From assembly GCF_013373865.1 (NCBI RefSeq), contig NC_050472.1, forward strand, positions 3,038,001 through 3,102,000: a DNA stretch of 64,000 nucleotides, written 5' to 3'. The DNA is from Monomorium pharaonis. Lineage: Eukaryota; Arthropoda; Insecta; Hymenoptera; Formicidae. The notes below the pieces were generated by a model. The model ran no database searches and had not been told where the DNA came from. It worked only from the letters and a program-made list of their open reading frames with translations. Each line of letters starts with the position of its first letter. The first letter of the stretch is position 1. The position numbers were made by a program, and so were the translations under genes. Shown here in pieces: positions 13,442 to 24,271 of the stretch.

Positions 13442-13470
13442 AGAGAGAGAGAGAGAGAGAGAAAGAGAGA
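13442..13470. repeat. (GA)n microsatellite
   Basis: An AG run is interrupted once by AAA (GAAAGAGAGA) and lies in a purine-rich surround. It is one of about ten GA-on-plus runs in the window. Confidence 0.95.
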
Positions 13471-14485
13471 ATGGCACGCAGGCAGGAGAAGAAAGAGACA
13501 TCGCGACGCGAGTGGGTGGACGCGCAGGAGATAAGGAGGGATAAGGTGCAAGAGGCGTGGGTGCGTAATTTACGCGCGTTTGTTAACGCCAGGAGCACTT
13601 TATTCCGCGGTGCGTTTATAGCAGTCATATCCCGTGGAAGCGCGACAGCGAAGATTGCGCGGTAAGATGAAATAAATAGAGACGAGGCGAGAACGCCCGC
13701 GGGCGAGGGAGGGAGGTAGATGATTTTCTCGCGGATCAGGCTCAAATATTTGAGAGGGAGAAAGAGAGAGGACGAATTTGTACTCTCGCGCTGCGCGGTC
13801 GTTTCGCTTTTGACTTACCGTCTTTGCCGCGCAACGTTGGGAGCTCTAATTACATACGGACCTACCGAAATTCACCGGTATTAAAGTGCCGTTGTGCCAC
13901 CTGCGAGAAGGAGGAAGCACCGCCACGTGGCCGGGTAATTAAGGCCACGCCGCGTTTATAACCAGAGCCGCGGGGCCTTTTAGTTTGCGATAAGGAACCT
14001 TGAGTGTTTCGCGCCGCCTGTAGGTGGTTTCGTTGGCCCGACTTGATTAACGACCCTTGATAACGAGGAGACATGTGACAATATATATATATCTTTTTTT
14101 TTTTTACCTTTAATACACAAAGCGAACGAAAGCGCGAACGGGAGAATGAAAGATATGTAACATCTGGATAGCGTCGCGTGATAATTAGTTTCGTGGATAC
14201 ACGCTCGCGCGCGTCGACTGGAAAAGTTAATTAGCGTCGCCCGCCCGCCCAATTTAATGCGGCGCGCTTACGTTCCGGGGACGAAACTAATTTCGGCGCT
14301 AATAGAAATTTTCGCGGCCGCGCGCTCGCGTTGCGTAGCTTCGCCGCGGATTAAGCGTTCGCTGAATCGTCGTCCTCGCGCGACTCGCCCTGTTAAACGC
14401 GAGAGTTACTCGTAAACGAGCGAACTTTGCGCCCGTCTGCTTTGCACCCGTTTCAATAGCGGAGCGGAGAAAACGGTGTTTGAAT

Positions 14486-14510
14486 GGGGAGGGGGGGGGG
14501 GGAAGGGGAG
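14486..14510. repeat. poly-G tract
   Basis: Four G, one A, twelve G (14491-14502), two A and four G follow in succession. On the plus strand this could form a G-quadruplex or triplex. It lies in a CpG-rich block. Confidence 0.9.
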
Positions 14511-16892
14511 TCGCATCGAGATTAAACGAGGCTTCGACGTCTGGCTCGTCCCTTAACGTGTGCATCGACCGTAATGCAGTTTACGGTACAACTTCGTCGA
14601 TCCGTCGACGCGGACTCGATGAGAACTGTACGCGAGAGCGGAAGTAGCGGCGGCTCCGATGGTATTCCCCGGTACGTCGGGTGGAAGCGCGCGAATGCGC
14701 AACCACACACTCGCTCGTAATTCATGCCAATCGCTCGTGGCGATGGCGCGGGTGTTTATCATCCGCTCATCGGAGGCTTTAATTTTATACAAATGCTCGG
14801 TCAACCGTGACCAGGAAAATCCGCCGCGTTTATTACCGACTTCCCGCTGCGCGCGAGTTTAGGAAATATGAATTTTAATCACGACGGGCGCGCGTCATTT
14901 TTTTTCCATTCATAATTGATTTTTTTTTTTTTTATGTCGAGAGAAGGCAGAGAGTAAAAAAATATGCAAACTTATGCTACAGATTTTATATTAACTGTTA
15001 GATAAAAAAACAAATTTACAAATTTATGGATTTAACAATTTTTGGTTAATCTACAAAAATGAGTTAGTCACGTTTCGGGCACGGACACCGAAGATTTCTG
15101 AACGCTTAGACGTTTCATCGTTGAACCCTGCTTCCATTGTTTGAATCCATTAAAACATGCTGATACAATATATTCAGCGTCAGCACGAGTCCAAGGGTGT
15201 GTTGAGATCCCTCCGCCCTAAGTGTAGCGTAGCGTGGATGCGTCGGCGAAGTTGGAGGTGCCGTTTTGCACGCTTTAACAATCGTCGTAACAAGTCCCGC
15301 GTCCAAGTTCGCAAACTAGTTTGCACTGGTGGAACCTGCAGTCTTCTTGCATCGCCTCGCGAGTCGCTCGCGACCGATATGTCGTAGGACTTACCTTCAT
15401 TTCTCCCCAACGTAACAACATGGCGCGATAAATACGGCCTTTGTCCGGGGTGTTACTTGTGCATTATAAATCGTATTCGCGTGTTTGGATCAGCGCCGAA
15501 GTTGTTGTTATAGGAAAAACGTCGCGCCGAACTGATGCGGAACCCGCGGCGGTAACTCATTATTTTCACAAATGCGATTAGCAACACGTGCGTATGCAAT
15601 CGTAATCGAGTTATCGTTATTTATGGCAAATCCAGAAATGTTGGAGCCAATAATTGAAAATACACCAGAATAAAAGAGCTCGATACGGATGTACGAGGCA
15701 GCATATTTAAATAATGTAAAAGTCTCGCGCAATCAGAATCATACGTTTAATTGTTAATCCACAGATTTATAGATCGAGCTGCAAGAAATTCAGAAACAGT
15801 GTGAATGTGTGATAATTTAAATATCGATGGGATGAAATATTCTTAAGCTCAAAGTAGATTTATTGGGATTTCTGTCAAAAGTTTATTCACCAGCGCGCGA
15901 TTAGTAATACATAAATATGAAGCAGTGAGTGACAATTATGCATATCCGCGCTGCATATTATTTTCAGAGGTCCAGATACACATTATTATTATTATTTAAA
16001 TTGATGATTCATCCTGCTTTCTAAATGGTTATCACTTTGCATATCAGCCGCGAGTGCATCTTGAACTAATTATACAGGATCAATGGTTTACTGTTCGACG
16101 TCATTGATAACGGATCGCATATCACGCGAACGTCGCAACATATCGGACTACTATGTCGGACTCTCCTCGTAAGGGATATCTCGTCGCCTCATAACGTCAT
16201 ATGCATGACATGTCTATGGAGTTCCAACTCGGGCATTACGAATCCGCGACATATCGACATGCGCCAGTTCTTCGCATACAAGGTGAGAGGGAAGTTTATA
16301 CATGTAAATTTCATTGCGCACACATTAGCTCTGTAACACACTTTGTGTGTAATCAATCAAATTTTCAGAATCCGATAAAATAAGAAATTAATAATATTTG
16401 TTATAAATTAGTTCAGGATGAAGTAATCAATCTAAATATAATATAATTGCATTCGGAAAGGACGAAAAAAAGGACGCCGAAGTTTAGAGCAATTAGCGAA
16501 TGTTTTCCCGCCAAGTTTTCGTAATTTAATTCACCTATTAAAGTGGAAGTAGCCATTTAGGAAATGTTTTAAGCATGATGTACAATATTACATATACTAT
16601 GCGTAATACACTTGCGCTACACGCAATTACGCGCATGAATATGTATAGCGGGACTCTCCATGCCTTCTCGACCTGGAGACTCCTCGTCGGTAACATAGTC
16701 AGGAGATTTCGTCAGGATTTCAAGACAGAAAATCGCGTAACGGCCGCGCATGGTAGGCAAGGGTGGATTCCTGAGAATGGAAACACTCGGCGCCTCGTCG
16801 GCCGGGAATTAATCAGGATTCCGATGTAAATAATACGGGAAAGAAAGTTGAACGTCTCGCGCAGTTAGAGGGAGGGAATGTATGCGGCATCC

Positions 16893-16911
16893 CGGATGAC
16901 TAATATCCCGA
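16893..16911 (+). repeat. 19-bp dispersed repeat, copy 1
   Basis: CGGATGACTAATATCCCGA is identical to the bases at 17335-17353. Weaker similarity continues for about 20 bases downstream (A-rich, then TCTCTCGG against TTTTCGTG, then TTCTT). An exact 19-mer pair in 64 kb is unlikely by chance. The similarity may mark an old local duplication or a small dispersed element. Confidence 0.7.
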
Positions 16912-17334
16912 AAAATCTCTCGGCCTTCTTGCCTCGCATCCCGTACCTTTATCTCCCTGCTCCCCCCTCCCCCTGTGCGCTCTCCTTCCTCCCTTCCACT
17001 CGCGTTCGGTAATGCCAGGTGAAACCGTCGGCTGACGACAGAGCCGACAGAATTTTCAGGTGGTGAAGGGCGGAAAGAAAATAGTCGCAGGGATGAATGG
17101 CGGCGTCTTGTGAGCAGTGGTTTCCACTGTGATTTCCTTTACGGTATTTCTTTGTTGTTCCGCTCGGCGGCGATGTCGGAACTCGGCGTATCGTTGAACG
17201 ATCAAAGTAAAAAATGACGCTGCTCTCTGCTACGTACAAAACAACGTTGAAATCTGTTCTGGAAAATGCGAAGTTGCAGAAACATTCTTTTTGTATAATG
17301 CATTTGAATCACAATGAAATTCGAGGCGACGGCT

Positions 17335-17353
17335 CGGATGACTAATATCCCGA
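17335..17353 (+). repeat. 19-bp dispersed repeat, copy 2
   Basis: Same orientation as the copy at 16893, 442 bases downstream. Downstream similarity fades after about 20 bases. Upstream flanks are not alike, so the shared block has one sharp edge. Confidence 0.7.
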
Positions 17354-18029
17354 GAAACTTTTCGTGTTTCTTCGCTCCGTCCTGGCCTCCCCTCGCGTCT
17401 CTCGAGTGTGAGAGAGTAAGAGAGTGCAACGGCCGTCCGGATGCCAAAAGGAGGAAAAAGTTGCGACGCAACGTGTGACGAAGTGAAAAAGTCATATCGC
17501 TATTGAGAGCGCGGAGAATCTCTGATAGAAAAAAAAAGGGAGGAAAGGCTTTCCCTCGATTTTCACGGCAGATTCGTTTTGGCTCTGCATTAAAACGACC
17601 TTCAACGTTGAAGGAGAGGAAAAAAAATACTTTTAGTCAGATTACAGCCAGAACTTTAGAAAATATTCTTGGGATTACTGTCAGAATTTTAGAAAACACG
17701 TTTAGGATTACGGTGAGAATTTCAGAAAGAAGACTTTCTTCGAGGCCGAAAGAATCTGCTGTTAACGCGCAAAGTGGGATATCCAGTATGCTATTCATCT
17801 AAGTCTGCGTTTAATTAAAAGTAATAAAACACAAGTAACGAACGATCGAAACGGATCCTCGCGAGCCGCATTCCGAAAATGTTTGCGCCTCTCTCTCTTT
17901 CTTCTTCGATATCATTCTCCTCGGCATCTTCCGAGCGTGAGAGCAAAAGAGTAGTGGCCGAATACTCAGCAATGCCTGGTTAAAGGACGAGGTGGATACA
18001 CGGTGTGTGACGAAAAGTCTTGGGCTTTT

Positions 18030-18230
18030 GTCGGGGAGGAAAGAGATGAAGGAAGAAGTGAGAGAAAGGGAGATAAGTGTACGTGAACAGCTGAGAGAGG
18101 ATGAGCACGAATATGTCGGTCTCGTGCTACACGCGCGTGAGGACCAAGAACGAGAGGATCGGAGGAGAGGACGCGAGAGGGAGAAAAGGAGGAGAGGAGA
18201 GGAGAGAGAGAGAGAGAGAGAGAGATCGGC
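18030..18230 (+). repeat. purine-rich tract with (GA)12
   Basis: Most bases from 18030 to 18225 on the plus strand are purines, with a pyrimidine-containing gap near 18110-18150. The tract ends in a clean (GA)12 at 18202-18225. Such tracts can form triplex DNA, and GAGAG is the known binding core of insect GAGA factor. Binding here is an inference. Confidence 0.8.
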
Positions 18231-18535
18231 GGTGCGGTGGTCCTTTTGCTCTCTTTTAATCCCGCGGCATTCCTTTGCTCGTTCCAACCTGCCTGCCCGC
18301 CGCCAGTTTAACCTGCAGTCCAACACACTATTATGTCTGACCTAAGGCGCTCCCACATTTAACTATACGCTCGGCCTGACATCGTGCATGCGATCGCGCG
18401 GGTATATGTATATACGTGTCCACGCACGCGTGTGTGTGTGGTCGAACCCAATGCTCGGCTGCCGGCAATGACTTCGAGTCAATGGGTCCACCGTCTTTGT
18501 AGCGGCCGATCCTCTCTGTTCGGATTCATCTTTCT

Positions 18536-18559
18536 AGAGAGAGAGAGAGAGAGAGAGAG
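18536..18559. repeat. (AG)12 microsatellite
   Basis: Twelve AG units are followed by GTGAGTGAG. The GTGAGT at the edge resembles a 5' splice site but has no exon-like sequence before it. Confidence 0.95.
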
Positions 18560-19720
18560 TGAGTGAGTTTTTCGTTATTTCTCTCTGGCTCCTACACTTA
18601 CTCCGTCATCACTCGCGAGGGACATTTCGACACTTTTGCGAATTGATTCATCATCTTTGGGACATAAATATTTTACGTCTATTTAAAATGCAATTCAAAT
18701 GCAAATCTCGTTTTTATTACCCGGTTTTACATTGGTATTGAAAAACGATTTTCGATATTTTTTATTAGGAGGAATTAAATAACTTTGTCTGGCGGTGTTA
18801 CATCTCTCTCGTGATAAAAAGAGACGAAAAAAATTTTTGCTCGGTTTTAATTAGCGCCTCGTTTCGCGTAAAGGTTTTTGTACGATAGATTCGTCAATCT
18901 TCACAATAAAATTTTGAACGAAAAGACCAAGAATAACAACAGATTTTAGGTACGCACTTTCCTCTCGCAATTGGATGTTTCCCTTTAACGAGCATCGAGT
19001 TACCAGTCTATTCGAGTGTCCTTAATTTTAGAAGTGCAATTGCAGCAACAGGCTGGTACAACTCATCGGAGGAATTCGTGTTACGTGCGTGTAAAGCTTT
19101 ATACAGGTTTGATCGCTCCGTAACGTAGACAGGTTTATTTAAGCCAGCCATTCCGATCTGCTAATCTCACTGCTCGTTAGTATGTTTTATCGTCGCGGAT
19201 ATCTATTATTAGCCTAGATGCTTATCACTTTTCCAGTTCATTGAGTGCTCTCCTTCCGCGTGTAAATCGACTCGAATTGTAAAGATAAAATTAGAAATAA
19301 GATAATATTTACAGTTAAATAATTTTAAAACGTAATCATATATACCTTCGCTTGATCAACACATCTTCGTGACAAGCGACAAGATTCAACTAATCAAAGA
19401 TCAGAGAGAAAGAGCGAAAGGATTAATTCAACGTATCGCGGCGCGGACGATGATTTGCTTGTAACACAGACGTCGCTTAGGCGCGTAATCGTTATCCTGA
19501 ATAGCTGTTAATTGCATAATCTGCACGCGCAGCGTGACCACGTGGAGCGATTAGCAGCGTACGAAGTTGCTCAGTTAGGTGGTTTGTTAACTACCTCGGG
19601 CTTAGAGGTTCTCGTAGGAAGGAAGATGTAAGAGAAAGAGAGAAGGAGAGAACGATTAAGTCCGACATTGCGGCGCGAGGAGACGTATGCGTGCCTTTGT
19701 TCGTGCAATAAGGAGAGAGG

Positions 19721-19745
19721 GAGAGAGAGAGAGAGAGAGAGAGAG
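19721..19745. repeat. (GA)12 microsatellite
   Basis: A clean GA run in a purine-rich stretch that begins near 19610. A pure simple-sequence repeat. Confidence 0.95.
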
Positions 19746-19990
19746 GGGCAAAGCCGTGCCTAAATCGAAACTATAGGCACAGGCAGGCCCCGCGTGTGTA
19801 CACGGCCGGCCGACCGGACGTAGGTGTGCGTTAAATGAAAGGGATGAAGGAAGAGGAGAGTTCGAGGCATGGGAGAGGAATGTGGTCAATGCATAAACTA
19901 TACCACCGGTTGGTTGGGCATTCCTTTGACTCCAAGGGTGCCTATAGCTGGCGAATCGCCCCGTGTGTGCACTCGTGTAATACGTACATT

Positions 19991-20017
19991 ACGTGCGTGC
20001 GCGCGTGCGTACACGTG
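19991..20017. repeat. alternating purine-pyrimidine tract
   Basis: About 27 bases alternate strictly between purine and pyrimidine (ACGTGCGTGCGCGCGTGCGT, then ACACGTG). This is the classic composition for left-handed Z-DNA under negative supercoiling. No gene-linked role can be read from the sequence. Confidence 0.8.
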
Positions 20018-20569
20018 GACCTGCAGCAGCCTCGAGATACCTGATCCGCGATTGCTACGTGAGCGCGAGACTTTTTTGGTGAGTTTTCAGCGCGATTTTT
20101 GAAAATTGATTGATGCACGCGAGTAATTGGTCTACAGTAGGTATTTAAAAAATTAAGAAAGAAGCTCGTTAATATCGTCATTGAGAAACGAACGACGAAT
20201 ATCGCAGCCTCATTGTGATTGATTTATTCAATCGAGATACGAGGAATAATAAGATAAAATGTTAACAAAAGAGTGGATTCTACGTAAGATATGCTACAGA
20301 GTTGTTAGAACATTATGTTTCGCAGAGCTGACTGAAATAGAAGTAGAAGTACTTTCAGAGACAAATGCCGAATAATTCTATGTGTGCGTGTACGTCACAA
20401 ATTACCTATTATTGCGAAGTAAACCGCGATATCAGAAGTAACAAACAATAACCAATATAGGACTACGACGCGTTTTGCCCGTATGTACATTGTGTGCAAT
20501 ACCAATAACGACAACCGCATTCGTCATACACCATTACGCATTACGCATGTGTACGTGCGTACGCACATG

Positions 20570-20581
20570 CCGCGGCCGCGG
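20570..20581. repeat. 12-bp GC-only palindrome
   Basis: CCGCGGCCGCGG is an exact palindrome, next to the palindromic GTGCGTACGCAC a few bases upstream. It is likely a chance product of the CpG-rich local composition. Confidence 0.8.
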
Positions 20582-22290
20582 TACAGACGCCTGCACTCTC
20601 ACGTGCGTTTCGCCGGCCATTAATGCGAGGAATCAATTAGCTTCGCTTCACTCTCGCAACTTCGCTCGCTCGCAAAAAAATTCTCTCGTCGGCGATCATC
20701 TCGCGAAGATCATCTGCTTATGCCGGCGTATTTATAACAGATATCCGATATGATAAACGCGTACCGAAATTTCGCAGACGATCGAAACGATAGCTCCGGT
20801 TTTCATTCAAATTTCTCTCTTCTTTCAAAATCTGTGTATAAGATGTTTAATTCTCTAAACTCTTTTCTCACCAGAGAATGTATGAAACTTTGAAATGTTT
20901 CTTCTGTTTTTAATTACCGAAAAATGATTAAATATCTCGAGTATCGCATCCGGCAAAAATAACAATTCTCCGTTCTTTCTTTATTTTCAAAGAAACATCG
21001 CCGGGTAATCGCGAGTAATTCTTTAAAGTACCCGAACAGCCGCATTAAGGCTCGATTATCTCGACGGTTTTTTTTTTTTACTCATCGCTGAAATAATTAA
21101 CGTCAATGTCGTCAGCGCGCGCGTGAGAATCGCTTATGCGCGATACGTTTTGATGACCCGCCATGCCGATAATGAATTCAAGACGAGAGAGAAAGAGAGG
21201 AGCGGGTAATTGAACACGAAACATCGTCGGTACGTCGATTTATCGACGTGGCCGGCGAGATCGACGAGCGAACGCCTCGAATTACTCGGCAATTTTCTCG
21301 CGCACGCATACCCCCGACGTTTTTAACGTTCGCTGGCGATCGCCTTCTGTGACTTGCGGTTCTCTCTGTATACGCTCGCGACGTTATTGGCGCCGACGTT
21401 GAGCAAACACGAACGACCGACCTCGGGAGGTACGGCGTTAATGAGAACGTTTTTCGGGCCTCGTCGAAAACTGCAGAACGAGAGATGAGAAGATAAAACA
21501 ATTTCACGCATCGATCTCCGTCATGCAAATTACGAGAGGGTAAAACAAGTATTTCGGGTTTTGTTTCATTTGTGCGGGATACAAATCATTGTTATGGGTC
21601 TGTGCAAAATTTGATTAATTACGATATTAAATATTTATAATGGAAGAGGATGGGGTTATATCGTTCCATTTATAAAGACGTCATGCAGTTGAGATTTAAC
21701 TGCAGAATTTTATTTTTTTTACAGATTATATTACGACTATTTTAATCTTCTCATATCATATTTTAAGTTTAATATGTTTAAAATATCATTTACACTTAAA
21801 ATAGTTAATATAATTAATTTTTGCGGCAAATTTAATTATTCTCATAGATAGAAATATCTTGATTAGATTCTATCAGATGTCAGATAGGTTTGGACATATC
21901 CTATTTTTATACATTTAACAATTTTTCATTCAAAAGATGAAAAACGTGTTAAATCGAGATCATTCCAAGTCACGAGTTAATTAGCAGGCACATTACATCT
22001 GTCCTATCCAAGAGAATCCGTCGGGACTTGTTCGGTACGTCGCGAGATCATAATTAACTGGTATATCGGGCGCGCAAAAGTTTGCGCGGAGAAATTCGAC
22101 AGCTCGCTCGTCGAAAAGTTGCTCGACGTCGGTGGACAAACTCGCGTCCAACTCTCGAGATGATGGCCGCTTGTCGCGTCGTTTTTTTTTTCTTTTTCGT
22201 GCGGACGAGAGGCCACGCGATTCCATGATATCGTTCGCTCTTGACTCCCTCGAACGATTAACGACTCGAATTCGACTTGTCGATGAAAAA

Positions 22291-22306
22291 CGTGCGCGCG
22301 CGCGCG
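22291..22306. repeat. (CG)n run
   Basis: CGTGCGCGCGCGCGCG passes directly into GAGAGAGGG. Such an unbroken CG run would be expected to decay in a heavily methylated genome, so it fits an insect with little CpG methylation of non-coding DNA. Confidence 0.9.
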
Positions 22307-22933
22307 AGAGAGGGAACAGCCGATAGAGAAAAGAACGAAATATCCGCGGGAACGCAGGGAAGAACGGGGTTCTCTCGTTTTCTTCTCGTTCCTCTTGCGT
22401 CGTCGTCGTCCTCTCGCGCACGAACTCGGTATTAGACTCGTCTGCGCTTTAATTACTCTCCTCGGGCCTCCTTCCTCTCTCGCGACTCTCGAGATTAACG
22501 GCGGCCTTCCGATTGTAACTGCGAGTTACGTGGGATGGGAGGCTGCCCGGACTCTTACGTCTCGCTCGCGCGAACGAACATTCGATTATTCTTCCCGAAC
22601 CGGGCACTCATAATCCCCATCGCATCGATTCTCTGCGAGCTCCGGAGGAACGCGGGCCCGTTGAAGTTTCCCGCAAGATGTCACGCGTTAGATTTATTAA
22701 GAGGCTCGGAAGATATTCAATTCGGAGTAAATGCATCAAAGATTTTCGTGACATAAATATTATTCGATTATTTTATATTATTTTACAATTGTTCTCTATT
22801 TAATATTTATATTATAACCTAATTTTTTGCTTACATGCATTAAATGTTTCACAATTTTTCGCAACTTTTTAATGAAGAAACCTTTGCTTCTTTTTATTCC
22901 TCTTATCAAACATTCGAATACTGTTACTACCGA

Positions 22934-22967
22934 TTCTTTCTTTCTTTCTTTCTTTCTTTCTTCTTTT
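22934..22967. repeat. (TTTC)n microsatellite
   Basis: About seven TTTC units end in TTCTTTT. On the plus strand it is a pure pyrimidine tract but is not followed closely by AG|GT. Confidence 0.95.
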
Positions 22968-24253
22968 GGGAAGATAGTTTTCGAATTTAGTGGCTGTCAG
23001 ATCCCTTGTTCTCGCCGGAAGAATAGTCTCCCGGTTTATGATTGTCGTGAAACGAGGAAATGTAACAGTAAAACGACATAGTCACGTCCACTATCTTCAT
23101 CTTGTCGTCGGGTTGCACGTTGCTTCATTTTTTTTTTTACAGCTGCACCGACTGTGCGACTCGCATGACAAAGAATTCTCAGCAGAAATTAGCTTGTCCG
23201 GGTTGTTACGCACGCTAGCTCAGTTCCATATATACGACTTGATAATCGCGCGCTTATCGGCGATAATGGTGCGTTATAAAAATTTACGGGCGTCGCGTTA
23301 AAGCGCGCTAGCACCCGACGTTAATGCTCGATCGAAAATCAGTGATTTTGGCCAACGCAAGCGAGACCCTCTACGTACCTCCTTCGAAGAACAGAATTGA
23401 AATAAACGACTGAAATAAACTTACGGTGAGATTTGCGACGATTATCGCGCGAAATAAAGATAAAAACGTGTAGACATAAAAGACAGCGGAATGCGTAAAA
23501 ATTGTGCGAGGATTCCAAACCGGGGCGTTTGATATTGACGACCGGGGACATGTGGAAATACCGGCGCATTCTCGATCCCTAATGCAACGTAACAGGATTT
23601 TAATGAAAACTAATTGCTCCGGGCAAGTACTCGTAATGCATCCGTGCAGGGTACGGCGCGCATCTCCTATTTGGTGCATATTGATTCGACGCATACCGAA
23701 CGGCTATACTAATTAACAGTCATCAGGGTGTATCATCGGGGGTGACTGCGCTTGTGTCGCTCATTGAGGCCCTGCACGCACGTTATGCTTTCTCCCGTAT
23801 TGATTAATTCAAACTCGAAGGCGGCGAGAAGGAAATACAACTTCAGAAATTCAATATATCTGATAATATGTGCGTTTGATTCTAATTTTTTTTTTCAGTG
23901 AGAATATTAAGCGATACGTGTGTAAAGTACATTAAAAAAAAAAATGCTCGTTTCATCGAACTGTTAAGTGTCTTCCAGATTTATTTTTAGCTTTTATCCC
24001 CCTCGTAATTTCCGCTTTTTGATTGACCTTCGTTAAACGAACGATATTAAAAGTATCTCTCTCTCTCTTTCTCTCTTTTCCGCTTAATACCTGGCTCGTA
24101 CAGCTTTACCTGTCGGATTTATTCGAACGCGGCTATCAAAGTCCTGTTACGAGCGTTACACTTTGCCGAGAATCCAGCCTCGCGGGGATCGCGACGGGAT
24201 CAACGATCATCATCGCCGATCGGTACGCTACGACGGCGCGCGTAATTAGATTT

Positions 24254-24271
24254 CGTGTGCGCGCGCGCACA
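24254..24271. repeat. 18-bp perfect palindrome, Z-prone
   Basis: CGTGTGCGCGCGCACACG is its own reverse complement and alternates purine and pyrimidine throughout. It could adopt a cruciform or Z-DNA. Confidence 0.85.

Larger units (their letters stand above)
13471..18000. other. non-coding stretch, CpG-rich blocks
   Basis: There is no supported gene. Blocks at 13500-14850 and 16650-17500 are rich in CpG, with an AT-rich gap at about 14870-15070 and another at 15700-16470. It contains a poly-G run at 14491-14502 and two copies of a 19-bp repeat (16893 and 17335). Isolated donor motifs occur (plus AAG|GTGAGA at 16280; minus AAG|GTAAGTCC near 15390) but have no convincing acceptor partners. Confidence 0.55.

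Noticed and set aside
15180..15410. minus-strand AAG|GTAAGTCC donor near 15390
   Set aside because: A strong donor motif, but the preceding sequence is purine-rich with no acceptor or coding signal, so it is not a ratchet site or a supported exon end.
16201..16280. short ATG frame ending at AAG|GTGAGA
   Set aside because: Could be a 27-codon first exon, but there is no promoter or downstream partner and the product is not recognisable.
21993..22421. minus-strand 142-codon frame
   Set aside because: Low-complexity Arg/Ser/Glu composition from CpG-rich DNA and no recognisable domain.
22395..22613. signal-peptide-like N terminus (four Arg then LVCALITLLG)
   Set aside because: The frame begins at TTG, not ATG, and the arginine run comes from a CGT repeat; nothing downstream resembles a secreted protein.
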